From: Gammaproteobacteria bacterium
Lineage (GTDB): Bacteria; Pseudomonadota; Gammaproteobacteria; Steroidobacterales; PWYM01
NCBI GenBank assembly: GCA_020832005.1
Contig: JAFIFN010000026.1
Coordinates: 1 to 35,829 of the forward strand
Direction of reading: 5' to 3'
Length of the DNA: 35,829 bases
The notes beneath the pieces are model-generated. The model ran no database searches, had not been told where the DNA came from, and saw nothing but the letters and a program-made list of their open reading frames with translations. Every line of letters starts with the position of its first letter. The stretch's first letter is position 1. The position numbers were made by a program, and so were the translations under genes. This document shows positions 16,977 through 25,603 of the stretch, one piece after another.

Positions 16977-18257
16977 ATGTCGGCACAGCAGCAACAGTCC
17001 GATTCGGAGCGTATCGACCTGGCACAGGTGCCTGCGAACGAACTTCGCGTAGGCATGTATGTCGCAGAACTCGACCGGCCGTGGCTGGAAACGCCGTTCC
17101 TGTTCCAGGGCTTCCGCATCGACAGCGAAGCCGATCTGGCGCAGGTGCGTGAGCACTGTGCCTGGGCGCTGGTGCCGGCACACGAGGCGCCCGGGTTCGC
17201 GCCGTTGCGCGACGGCGCCAGCCTCTCCACGCCTGAGACGCAGACACCGCCGGATGACCCCGGCAGTGACCTGTTTAGTGTGCGCCGCAGCCGCAGCGCG
17301 CCACCGCAGCTGCCGGTAGAGGACGAACTCGAGCTCGCCGAACCCGCGCATGGGCGTCTCAGGAGCGTCGTTCACGACATTTACGAATCGGCGCGCGCAG
17401 GCCGAGGGCTGAAAATCGACCACCTCGAAGCGGCTGCGCTGCCGGTGGTCGACAGCATCGGACGCAACCCCGACGCGATGGTGTGGCTGTCACGGCTGCG
17501 CTCGCGCGATGACTATACTTCGCAGCACGCAGTGTGCTGCGCAATCATGGCCGCCGGCCTGGGCCGCCACCTCGGATTGGCACGCCCGGCGCTGGAAGCG
17601 CTGACCATGGGCATGCTGGTGATGGACGTGGGCAAGACGGCTTTGCCCGATACCCTGCTCGAGCGCAACGAGACCTTCGACGAGACGCAGCGCGAACTCT
17701 TCCGCACACATGTGAAGAAAGGTCTGAAGCTGCTCGATGGCGGCGGCCAGGTCGGCGACCAGGTTCGCGCGATCGTCGCGGGCCATCACGAACGCCGGGA
17801 TGGCAGCGGCTATCCGCTCGGATTGCAGGGCGAGCGCATCTCCCCGTTTGCCCGTATCGCCGGGCTGGTCGACGCCTACGACGCGATGATCAGTGATCGC
17901 AGCTATCGGCCCCGCTATGCCGCGCACGACGCCCTGCTCGAGCTGAGCCGACAGCGCGACCGCACTTTCGATGCGGCGCTGGTCGAGCAATTCATCCAGT
18001 CCGTGGGCATTTATCCCACCGGCTCTCTGGTGGAACTCAGCAGTGGCGAAGTCGGCATCGTCATCGAACAGAATCGGGTGCGCCGATTAAGGCCGAAAAT
18101 CATGCTCGTCCTCGACGCTGACAAGAAGCCACTGCCCAGATTCACAAGCGTCGACCTGATGGTCGAGAACGACCTCCACGGTGAGGCGCGACTGCAGATC
18201 AGTACACCGCTCAAGCCGGGCGAGTACGGCATCGATCCCGAGGAGTTCTACCTCTGA
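16977..18257 (+). CDS. HD-GYP domain protein with N-terminal DUF3391 (c-di-GMP phosphodiesterase-like)
   Basis: It has 426 residues. The N-terminal DUF3391 domain (about 12-75) contains ELRVGMYVAELDRPWLETPF. A variable linker leads to an HD-GYP domain (about 170-350). The GYP part is intact: H270-H-E-x-x-D-G-S-G-Y-P280. The metal-binding HD pair is changed: the usual H-D-x-G-K reads M216-D-V-G-K. H184 in SQHAV is present. HD-GYP proteins hydrolyse c-di-GMP to pGpG or GMP, and loss of the His may weaken or abolish activity. I chose the ATG at 16977; the frame is open upstream through the tandem repeat. An EAL gene follows 16 bases later. Confidence 0.87.
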   Translation: MSAQQQQSDSERIDLAQVPANELRVGMYVAELDRPWLETPFLFQGFRIDSEADLAQVREHCAWALVPAHEAPGFAPLRDGASLSTPETQTPPDDPGSDLFSVRRSRSAPPQLPVEDELELAEPAHGRLRSVVHDIYESARAGRGLKIDHLEAAALPVVDSIGRNPDAMVWLSRLRSRDDYTSQHAVCCAIMAAGLGRHLGLARPALEALTMGMLVMDVGKTALPDTLLERNETFDETQRELFRTHVKKGLKLLDGGGQVGDQVRAIVAGHHERRDGSGYPLGLQGERISPFARIAGLVDAYDAMISDRSYRPRYAAHDALLELSRQRDRTFDAALVEQFIQSVGIYPTGSLVELSSGEVGIVIEQNRVRRLRPKIMLVLDADKKPLPRFTSVDLMVENDLHGEARLQISTPLKPGEYGIDPEEFYL

Positions 18258-18273
18258 CGGGGTAGCCACCGGC

Positions 18274-19572
18274 ATGGCACCGCCACCGCTGCAGGTCACC
18301 AGCGCACGCGACGTGCTCGCGCAAATCGACGCCGGACTTGCCGAGTCTCGTGAGGCCGGGCGCGCGACCGGTCTGATCCTCATCCAGATTGATCGCCTGA
18401 ATGAACTTCGAATCAGCGTCGGGCTTGCGGCAGCCGAGCAGCTGCAGATGCAGCTGGACCAGCGCCTGCAGGGGCTGGCCCGCAGCCGTGACCGCGTATT
18501 GAGGATCAGCGACGACCAGCGCGTGCTGCTGGTGCCCATGCTGATGAACCCCGGCCAGGTTGAACTCGCCGCGGGCAAGATACTCCGCGAAATCGATGCC
18601 TGCCGGCTGGCGTCGGACCACAGCATTGCGCTGCAGTCGCGCCTGGGCGTCGCAGTCGATGACGTCGGCAAGTGCACCGCAGAGGCGTTGCTCCGGCATG
18701 CCCAGGCCGCGATATCGCTGGCTGCGCGCAAAGGTGAAACGGTAGGACACGCACACGACCTCACGGAGATCGTCGCCGAAAGCGATATTCGTCTCGAGGC
18801 GGAGATCGAGCGTGGACTTGGCCAGGGCGAGTTCGAGATCTGGTGTCAGCCCAAACTCGACCTGGTCACCCGGCTGCCTGTCGGCGCCGAGGGACTAGTG
18901 CGCTGGCGTCACCCCAGTCGTGGCCTGGTGCCCCCCGACGAGTTCCTCCCGACCGCCGAACGCAGCGGTCGCATCGTCCAGCTTACCTGGTCGGCACTGA
19001 ACATCGGACTGCAGCAACTCACCCAGTGGCCCGCATCTTGCGGTGACACCGGCATCGCGATCAACGTATCGGCGAGCTGTCTTTATCAGGCCGGCTTCGT
19101 GCACCAGGTGCTTGATGCACTGTCGATTTGGAGCGTACCGCCGCAGCGCCTGACCATCGAGGTCACCGAGACTGTCGCGATGACCAACGCCGAGCTCAGT
19201 GACCGGGTGCTGCGAACATTGCGCGAGGCCGGCGTCCGGGTTTCTATCGATGACTTCGGCAGCGGCTACTCATCACTGTCCTACTTCAAGCGGCTGCCCG
19301 CAGACGAGATCAAGATCGATCGCGCGTTCATCCAGGACCTGATCCACGACGATGCCGACCGGCATATTGTCGCCACAATCATCGAGCTGTCGCGGCGCTT
19401 CGGGCTCAATGTGGTTGCCGAGGGCATCGAGGACGAAGCCACGCTTGAGTGCGTGGCCACGATGGGCTGCGATGTGGCGCAGGGTTACCTGATTGCCAGA
19501 CCGATGCCACACGAGCAGATCATCGACTACCTGGCCCAGGCCTTCGGGACGGTCGATTCGAGGGCGGGCTGA
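18274..19572 (+). CDS. Degenerate GGDEF plus EAL domain protein (c-di-GMP phosphodiesterase)
   Basis: This 432-residue soluble protein has no membrane helices. Residues about 10-160 have the GGDEF fold, but the active loop reads I-S-D-D-Q-R (78-83) in place of G-G-D-E-F, so it is not a cyclase. Residues about 170-420 form an EAL domain with the catalytic set present: E206-G-L-V-R-W, INVSA, EVTET, IDDFGSGYSSLSYFKRLPAD, IKIDRAFI and AEGIED. It should hydrolyse c-di-GMP to pGpG. It probably shares an operon with the HD-GYP gene, so two c-di-GMP degrading proteins are made together. The ATG at 18274 sits 14 bases after the HD-GYP stop. Confidence 0.88.
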   Translation: MAPPPLQVTSARDVLAQIDAGLAESREAGRATGLILIQIDRLNELRISVGLAAAEQLQMQLDQRLQGLARSRDRVLRISDDQRVLLVPMLMNPGQVELAAGKILREIDACRLASDHSIALQSRLGVAVDDVGKCTAEALLRHAQAAISLAARKGETVGHAHDLTEIVAESDIRLEAEIERGLGQGEFEIWCQPKLDLVTRLPVGAEGLVRWRHPSRGLVPPDEFLPTAERSGRIVQLTWSALNIGLQQLTQWPASCGDTGIAINVSASCLYQAGFVHQVLDALSIWSVPPQRLTIEVTETVAMTNAELSDRVLRTLREAGVRVSIDDFGSGYSSLSYFKRLPADEIKIDRAFIQDLIHDDADRHIVATIIELSRRFGLNVVAEGIEDEATLECVATMGCDVAQGYLIARPMPHEQIIDYLAQAFGTVDSRAG

Positions 19573-19719
19573 CGACTCACCCTGGTGTTGGGAAGCTGTA
19601 GTCACGAGGCACGCGCATAACTGGCTAGCTGGAGAACATCTTAGCGCCGGCCAGAGGCCTGCTGTGCTCAGCTGGAGCGAAAGATATCCGACGAGATACC
19701 TGATTTCGGGATAAATCGC
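19573..19719. other. Gap at the edge of the accessory region, no gene seen
   Basis: This 147-base stretch separates the EAL gene from the convergent catabolic operon. I see no tRNA, integrase remnant, attachment repeat or clear terminator. Base composition drops from here rightwards, which makes it the most likely left border of the accessory segment. Confidence 0.5.
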
Positions 19720-20631
19720 CTAAATGATCGCCAGCGGATTGACGGGAGAGCCGGTACCTCCTGGCAGAATAAGCGGCGCAACCGCCAACATGACGGCTTT
19801 ACTAACGCGGCCATCAAGCTCTTCCGAAAGCGCCTCAAGGTTCAGGCTATGAATCAGAGGTAGACCCATGTACGCCTCGAACAAGATGTGTATAGGTACC
19901 GAACAATCCGGGCAAGTACTTGGAAAGTTGTCACCCGGGCCATCTGTACCAACAGTGGAAACACTCCAGCGATCAATAAGGTCCACGCACTCGAAGTGCA
20001 GCCCGCTCCAGTTTCCATGATCGTCGCGTGCCTCGTCGTCATCGGGACGCACAAGCGGAGCGGAGAACCTCCCTGTTCTGATCAACAGCGCGTCACCTGG
20101 CTCAATCAACCCCTCCAGACCAGCAATGTCCTCTGGGATCACCGGATCCCCTGGCGTCAAAAACTGCAGACCGCGCTGACGCGGCACGTCCACGAACCAG
20201 GCGCGCGTAACGATCCCACCCATTCGATCTACGCTCATCCGAACGGCACCATCCTTCTCCGTGACGATTTCCTCGAATTGAGTGTCATTAAAGCTCTTAC
20301 CTTTGTGACCGACATGCGCAAGCGCGTCGATGTGAGCATTAGTCAGGCCATGAATCACCACGGAAAACTCATCCGCAGCTTCGAACACCGGCTCCTCTTT
20401 CGGACCGAAATCGTACTTTCTTGCGTGCAACATCCGGTGGGAAAAGCCGCCACCACCACGTGCCTCGTCTTGTCTTAGCGGAGACCCTAGCGTCACAACC
20501 GTGTTCGTCAATGGGGCGGACAGAGCTCGCTTCACGGCCTGGTCATCAATAAAGTTCAGAGTGCCCTGGTCATTATCCCAGCGCCCCCAGTTATAGGTTT
20601 TGAACGGCCAGTATGAGAGTTTCTCAGTCAT
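19720..20631 (-). CDS. Cyclase-family metal hydrolase (KynB / isatin hydrolase type), copy 1
   Basis: It has 303 residues. The family of metal-dependent hydrolases (PF04199: kynurenine formamidase, isatin hydrolase) is recognised by the N-terminal N-W-G-R-W-x-N-x-x-G-x-L-N block, the metal-binding I-H-G-L-T-N-A-H-I-D-A-L-A-H-V-G-H segment (about 85-105), VTRAWFVDVPRQRG, and VGTDGPGDNFPS with VPIHILFEAY downstream. Such enzymes open cyclic amides or ketones, or hydrolyse formamides; the substrate here is unknown. I chose the ATG at 20631, which follows GGGAGATAATACG. The open frame starts 28 codons earlier without family similarity. It is the last gene of a four-gene minus-strand operon and a paralogue of the copy at 22013-22933. 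Confidence 0.8.
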   Translation of the reverse strand: MTEKLSYWPFKTYNWGRWDNDQGTLNFIDDQAVKRALSAPLTNTVVTLGSPLRQDEARGGGGFSHRMLHARKYDFGPKEEPVFEAADEFSVVIHGLTNAHIDALAHVGHKGKSFNDTQFEEIVTEKDGAVRMSVDRMGGIVTRAWFVDVPRQRGLQFLTPGDPVIPEDIAGLEGLIEPGDALLIRTGRFSAPLVRPDDDEARDDHGNWSGLHFECVDLIDRWSVSTVGTDGPGDNFPSTCPDCSVPIHILFEAYMGLPLIHSLNLEALSEELDGRVSKAVMLAVAPLILPGGTGSPVNPLAII

Positions 20632-20733
20632 CGTATTATCTCCCATTAAGTTATTTGAGCGAGAGCCAATATCGGGTCGAAGCGTGATTACCGATCGCAG
20701 GAAGGACCAGTCCACACTCAGCGGTGACTCCTC

Positions 20734-21960
20734 TCATGAGGCAGCAGGCGCCTGTTCTCGAAAGAACTCGAATCGGCCAATCAACAGGAATATCGACGAC
20801 GCGACCGCCATCGAGATGCTGCAAAGTACGAACGGAAATAAATAGGATCCGGTTAAGTCCCGAATCATCGCCACCCCTGGAGGACCGACTGCTGAACCGA
20901 GAGCAAACACAGTGTAAAGCACTCCATAAATCTTCCCATAGTGCTGGAGACCAAAATACCCTGCCGATAGAAAAGCGATAAGATCGACCTCCGCCCCTAT
21001 GGCGAATCCCAGAACAGCCACCCCTAGAACGACTAGCGCAAAGCTTGATGAAAGGAACAGCAAACACGCTGCGGCAGTTACTGCGAATACTCCGAACAAG
21101 ACCCGGGGAGCGAAGACCCGGTCCACCGTATAGCCAATACCCAAGCGCCCGATTACACTGCCGGCGCTGAGCACAGCAAACAAGATAGAGGTCTCGGAAG
21201 CTGGAATCCCTCGCTCCCCCATGGCTGGCACAAGGTGAACAACAATGCCCGTTGAAGCAATACAAAAGGAAAAGAACGAGAGCGCTAGTAGCCAAAATAC
21301 CGGGCGATGGAACGCTTCTTCCAATGTGAGTCCAGATTGTGCTCGATATCCTCCAACGCCTCTAGCCACCCCGCCCTGATGATTCAGCCCGAGCACAACG
21401 AACGGGAGAGCCATCGCTGAAATAGCGGCAAGTGTGAAGTAGGCAGACTTCAGCCCTCCGCGCTCCAGCGCAGCGGGAACCGCGTAGCTGGCAATAGTTA
21501 CTCCCAGCAGTACGCCACAAAGGGCGATACCCAAGGCGATGCCCCGTTTCTTTTGAAAAACGCTCGTGATTACTTTTGTGAACGTGATAGGAAGTGTCCC
21601 GCAACCCAAGACCGCTATCATCAACGCAGATGCATAAAGCGTGTAACTGCCCCAAGGCGCTAACCCAGCGATAGCGTATGCAACTACTAGGCCAACAAAG
21701 CTCACTGATGCTACGAATCGCGCCCCAAGTCGATCGACTAGCTGGCCTACAATTGGCGCCGCCACGATAATGCCTATCGTGAAAACGGTCGTCCAGACGC
21801 TGACTTGAGTACGACTTAACGCGTACTCCTCCATCAGAGGAACGATAAAATAGCCAAATGAATAGAGAGGAATACCAGCGATTCCGCATGCAAGCCCTAA
21901 AGTACAAACGGCGAGGAGCCAACCGTGCTCACGAAACTCGCTCCAGGCAGGATCTAACAT
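20734..21960 (-). CDS. MFS transporter, monocarboxylate / oxalate-formate antiporter-like
   Basis: This 408-residue inner-membrane carrier has about twelve hydrophobic helices in two halves. The first half holds the MFS loop G-Q-L-V-D-R-L-G-A-R (about 72-81). The second half has a matching IGRLGIGYTVDRVFAPR. A short central loop separates the halves (about 190-210). The style is that of the monocarboxylate and oxalate/formate family, so an organic acid is a likely cargo, but this is only a guess. It lies between the two cyclase genes, which suggests it moves their substrate or product. Confidence 0.8.
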   Translation of the reverse strand: MLDPAWSEFREHGWLLAVCTLGLACGIAGIPLYSFGYFIVPLMEEYALSRTQVSVWTTVFTIGIIVAAPIVGQLVDRLGARFVASVSFVGLVVAYAIAGLAPWGSYTLYASALMIAVLGCGTLPITFTKVITSVFQKKRGIALGIALCGVLLGVTIASYAVPAALERGGLKSAYFTLAAISAMALPFVVLGLNHQGGVARGVGGYRAQSGLTLEEAFHRPVFWLLALSFFSFCIASTGIVVHLVPAMGERGIPASETSILFAVLSAGSVIGRLGIGYTVDRVFAPRVLFGVFAVTAAACLLFLSSSFALVVLGVAVLGFAIGAEVDLIAFLSAGYFGLQHYGKIYGVLYTVFALGSAVGPPGVAMIRDLTGSYLFPFVLCSISMAVASSIFLLIGRFEFFREQAPAAS

Positions 21961-22012
21961 GCTGACAACCCGGAGTGTTTAGGGCTGCCTTTGCGCACGT
22001 CGGTTCGGAACT

Positions 22013-22933
22013 TCACAGTACCGCCACGGGGGTTACCAATGAACCCGTACCATGCTCAATATGAAGGGCAGCGACAGAAAACAAAAAGGAACTCTGATTA
22101 GAATCGGCGCACTTTTTGCCAAGGGCCTCCAAGTCCATATTGTGAACTAGATGAATACCCCAAAAAACGAGGCTCAATACGTGTACGGGTGAATCGCATA
22201 CCCCTTTAAGCGGACTGGGATAGCAGTCTCCTGGCCCGTCAGTCCCGATTAGCGCAACTCCCTTGTCACCAAGGTAGTCTACGCAGTCCGGATGGAGGCC
22301 GGCCCAAGTTCCGTGAACGTCAGCTTCCGAGCCTTTACCCGTCTCTGGACATTGAGCTGACAGACCAAGCCTCACGATGAAAGCGTCACCTGGCTTCGCT
22401 AAATCTGCCGTAGCACGAATCTCATTTAGAGTGACGTAATCTCCTGGCGGAATCGATGGAATACCGCGCTGCCGCGCAGCATCAACGAACAACCCACGAG
22501 TAACCACGGCGAGCGCCGGAGTTATGTCGCAGGAGACAGCGCCTGACTCCATTGACACCATTTCTTGGTGCGGATGACCATTAAACCCAACGCCATGGAA
22601 ACCTATATGTGAGAAGGCGTCGATGTGGGTATTTGCGGTCCCGTGGATCCATGCAGAAAGCTTATCGGAGGCGTTTTGGACATCCCTCTCAGGCCAATGC
22701 GGGACCCTTCCAGCGCAAATCATCTTATGTTCGAATACTGGCTCCGGAATAATGTGATCGTACTCGTTTAGTTTTCGGGAGCAGGGCACGACGGTTCCGC
22801 TGCGCACTGATGCGACGCCGCGCAAAACCGTGTCGTTATCTACAAGATTCAGCGCACCTCGGTTGTTTGACCACCGTCCCCAGTTGCCCGTATGGCCTGG
22901 CCAAGACTGAAATCTATCTGGCATCACTACCAT
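22013..22933 (-). CDS. Cyclase-family metal hydrolase (KynB / isatin hydrolase type), copy 2
   Basis: It has 306 residues and is clearly paralogous to the enzyme at 19720-20631. Shared blocks are N-W-G-R-W-x-N, the metal site I-H-G-T-A-N-T-H-I-D-A-F-S-H-I-G, VTRGLFVDAARQRG, WAGLHPDCVDYLG, IGTDGPGDCYPS and PVHVLSLVFWG. No signal peptide, so cytoplasmic. The ATG at 22933 follows GAGGAATTAAA. An ATG three codons later is also possible. Two similar but distinct copies in one operon suggest two related substrates or two successive ring openings. Confidence 0.8.
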   Translation of the reverse strand: MVVMPDRFQSWPGHTGNWGRWSNNRGALNLVDNDTVLRGVASVRSGTVVPCSRKLNEYDHIIPEPVFEHKMICAGRVPHWPERDVQNASDKLSAWIHGTANTHIDAFSHIGFHGVGFNGHPHQEMVSMESGAVSCDITPALAVVTRGLFVDAARQRGIPSIPPGDYVTLNEIRATADLAKPGDAFIVRLGLSAQCPETGKGSEADVHGTWAGLHPDCVDYLGDKGVALIGTDGPGDCYPSPLKGVCDSPVHVLSLVFWGIHLVHNMDLEALGKKCADSNQSSFLFSVAALHIEHGTGSLVTPVAVL

Positions 22934-23047
22934 TTTAATTCCTCTGCGCTACTTATCCGGAGCGTGCGGCAGCTAATCACATCCGCCGCAGGAACTCGCG
23001 ATTGTTGGCTAGGCTTGCGATAGCCTGCATACTCGCGCCGCGACCAA

Positions 23048-25297
23048 TTAGAATCGAAAACCAGCTCGTAGGCCGTAAGTTCTGGGGGCTCCCCAAGCAA
23101 CGTAGCGAGGAGCTCCATCCGCTGGACCAAGGAACCGGGCAACGTTAGCAATCCAGGTTTCATAAAGTTCGTTGCTCAGATTCTGGCCATAGGCGCTAAC
23201 GAACCAGTTCTCCGCAGGCGAGTCGTAACGAAGCTCAGCACCCAACAACCAGTATGAATCGCTTTTATGAATCTCTGTCTCATAAGGCGTGAAATACATG
23301 TTTGACCGATAGCTCGCATTGAGGTGCAGCCGTAGTTCGCCATTCGCTGGGCGCACTGGGAGTACGTAGTCCGCTGTAATACTGCCTGTCAGCTTCGGCG
23401 CGTTGGCCAGTTGGTTACCTTTTACATTGACATTTGATACGGGGTTGAGGATCTGCCCGCCGTCTGGACCCGGTATTGTGCAGGGACCAAACAAATCGAT
23501 ACAGACTTCAAAATCACCGTACTTGCTATCAAGATAGCCTAGGTTTAGGCTGACGGCGAGGTCGTCGTGTGGGCGGGCAACGACCTCAAGATCTACTCCC
23601 CTGATCGTCGCTGCGGCAGCATTGCGAATAAGCCTAGTGAAATCTGGAATGATGATCTGCTGAACCTGCAAATCACTATAATCATAATAGAACGCCGAGA
23701 GGTTCGTACGCAATCTTGGGCTCCAGTCGTGCTTCACGCCGGCTTCGTATGCCCATATCTTTTCAGGGTCGAATTTATTTAGTGGATTGGCCTCATTGAA
23801 TCCTCCGCTCTTGAACCCTTGCGTCGCGGTGCCGTAGACGAGCGTGGTTTCCATGGGCCGATATTCGATTCCAAACCGCGGAGTCACTTCAGACCACGTG
23901 CCCCTGTTTTCAGCAAAGGCTAGCGGCGCGTTGGTTTGAACATCCAAAGTAGTTTGGGCATAACTCTTCGTTTCGCGTGAGTAGCGAGCTCCGGCGATCA
24001 GAGTCACAGACGGCACAACATCATACATGAGATCTGCGTAGACAGCGTAGCCATCGGCACTAAGTTCCCGATCGTTCCGTGCGATTGAGAAACCGACCCA
24101 TCTGTTGCTGAAGTCGGTCGTATCCTCCTTGAAAAGATTGAACCCCGCGACAGCACGGAGCCGACTATCGCTTGGCGTTGCAACGAAAGACTCGTGGTAC
24201 CACTGTTTGGACTCTATCTCACTGCCTATAAAGGCAATTTGGAACGGCATACCTAACAGCAGAAAAGGCTCTCCGACACTATCGTTATCGAAAAATACTG
24301 GGCCGACATCGAAGTTGCGGTAGCTGGTGACGGAAGTTAGGTCTCCCCAAGACGCGCTCCAATTTATCGAGGCTCGAAGGCCCGCGTCGGTTGCAGGCTG
24401 GCTCGAGTCAAACTGCTGAAACCTGCCGCGAGGATCAGGCGAAAACTGGTCAGGTGAGCTAAGGTTGTAGAGCCAGTTGTCTCTGTTAACGGCCTTCTTG
24501 AACTCGCCGGCCTTAATATCGGCGTAATCGCCGGCGAAGCTGACACTGAGCATATCGGTTGCTTGAAATAGAATTTCGCCGCGAACAGCACGTATTTCCT
24601 CGAAATCTTGGTCTCGGCCGTTCGCAAGGTTCGTCGAGTATCCATCTCGGTCGCTGTATTGCGCAGAGACACGAGCTGCCACTCGGTCTGATAGCGAGCC
24701 AGTCGCGGTAATTCGACCCTTTAGCAACCCATAGTTACCTACTGAGACATCACCGCGGACGGAACTGTCAAACTCTGGAGCTGCGGACTGCACCAGCAGG
24801 GCGCCTCCGGTTGCATTGCGACCATAGAGCACTGCCTGGGGCCCCTTCAGGACCTCAATGCGCTCGACATCGACAAAGTTCTGGAAGACTTGGACTGAAT
24901 TTGGTAGGTAAACGCCGTCCACATAGGTCGCAACGCTGTTCTGGGCCCCGACGCCCAGGAGGTTGTTGCCGATACCCCTGACGAATATCTGCGTGGTCAG
25001 CCCAATATCGCGAGAAACGACTATTCCCGGCACGAGAAGGGGCAAGTCCTGCGTGTCCCGTATCTGCGCGCGGTCAATAACGTCCGCGGAGAGAACAGAA
25101 ATCGCTGCTCCGACATCTTGAACCGTGGATTGCCTCCGCTGCGCTGTGACCACGATCTCCTCAAGCCCGGCGGCCCGGGCGGCTCCATCAGCTTGGGCGA
25201 CAGCGAAATGCGACGGAACCATGGAAGAAACCGCAACTGCCACTCCGGATGCAATCGAGCGCCGGCGGGGACCCTCTAAGTATATAAACGAAAACAT
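23048..25297 (-). CDS. TonB-dependent outer-membrane receptor
   Basis: It has 749 residues and is full length. A signal peptide (about 1-35, ending VAQA) is followed by a TonB box-like EEIVVTAQRR (about 46-55), a plug domain (about 55-165) with IFVRGIGNN, YVDGVYLPN and VERIEVLKGPQAVLYGRNATGGALL, then a 22-strand-type barrel ending in GLRAGFRF with the C-terminal Phe used for outer-membrane insertion. Such receptors import scarce or bulky nutrients with energy from TonB-ExbBD. Its place as first gene of the operon with the two cyclases and an MFS carrier points to an organic substrate rather than iron. The start follows GGGAGTGAAAAA. Confidence 0.92.
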   Translation of the reverse strand: MFSFIYLEGPRRRSIASGVAVAVSSMVPSHFAVAQADGAARAAGLEEIVVTAQRRQSTVQDVGAAISVLSADVIDRAQIRDTQDLPLLVPGIVVSRDIGLTTQIFVRGIGNNLLGVGAQNSVATYVDGVYLPNSVQVFQNFVDVERIEVLKGPQAVLYGRNATGGALLVQSAAPEFDSSVRGDVSVGNYGLLKGRITATGSLSDRVAARVSAQYSDRDGYSTNLANGRDQDFEEIRAVRGEILFQATDMLSVSFAGDYADIKAGEFKKAVNRDNWLYNLSSPDQFSPDPRGRFQQFDSSQPATDAGLRASINWSASWGDLTSVTSYRNFDVGPVFFDNDSVGEPFLLLGMPFQIAFIGSEIESKQWYHESFVATPSDSRLRAVAGFNLFKEDTTDFSNRWVGFSIARNDRELSADGYAVYADLMYDVVPSVTLIAGARYSRETKSYAQTTLDVQTNAPLAFAENRGTWSEVTPRFGIEYRPMETTLVYGTATQGFKSGGFNEANPLNKFDPEKIWAYEAGVKHDWSPRLRTNLSAFYYDYSDLQVQQIIIPDFTRLIRNAAAATIRGVDLEVVARPHDDLAVSLNLGYLDSKYGDFEVCIDLFGPCTIPGPDGGQILNPVSNVNVKGNQLANAPKLTGSITADYVLPVRPANGELRLHLNASYRSNMYFTPYETEIHKSDSYWLLGAELRYDSPAENWFVSAYGQNLSNELYETWIANVARFLGPADGAPRYVAWGAPRTYGLRAGFRF

Positions 25298-25603
25298 TTT
25301 TTCACTCCCAGTCTATCTTAATGTCCGAAATTCCCTGCGCGTGAGCTCACGCACGAACTAATTTCCTTAAGCCAAAACCTTCAATTACGAAAACTTAATG
25401 GTGACAGAGTTAGACCTTACCAATAGAATCACAATAGTACTCAAAAGTATATATTCCTGTGGTCTGGTCGGAGGGGTTGCGATATTTTCGGCTGAACCCG
25501 ATAGGGGTGGTTATCGAAAACTCGGCTGCGAAGACTCCCGAAGATAGCCGCGCTGGCACGGGGTCACTGGACACGATGACAATCCGCATAAGGAATGCAT
25601 GAC
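25298..25603. promoter_or_regulatory. Divergent intergenic region with candidate operator
   Basis: This is an AT-rich gap of about 306 bases between the receptor operon (minus) and the dehydrogenase operon (plus). It must hold promoters in both directions, although no strong -35/-10 pair stands out. It contains TACTCAAAAGTA (25438-25449), which matches 11 of 12 bases of the reverse strand of the motif at 33359-33370 in the other divergent region of this cluster. Confidence 0.5.
25438..25451. promoter_or_regulatory. Candidate cluster operator, site 1
   Basis: TACTC-AAA-AGTATA, with an inverted TACT/AGTA core. Site 2 at 33359-33372 reads TACTC-TTG-AGTATA. Both lie in divergent promoter regions of the catabolic genes, and the local TetR protein is the obvious candidate binder (inferred). 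Confidence 0.45.

Noticed and set aside
19573-19719. Attachment site or tRNA at the island border
   Set aside because: No tRNA-like fold, direct repeat or integrase could be found by reading; only a compositional change is seen.
22927-23163. A 78-codon minus-strand frame at the end of the receptor gene
   Set aside because: It mostly overlaps the receptor coding sequence in another frame and shows no motif or ribosome site.
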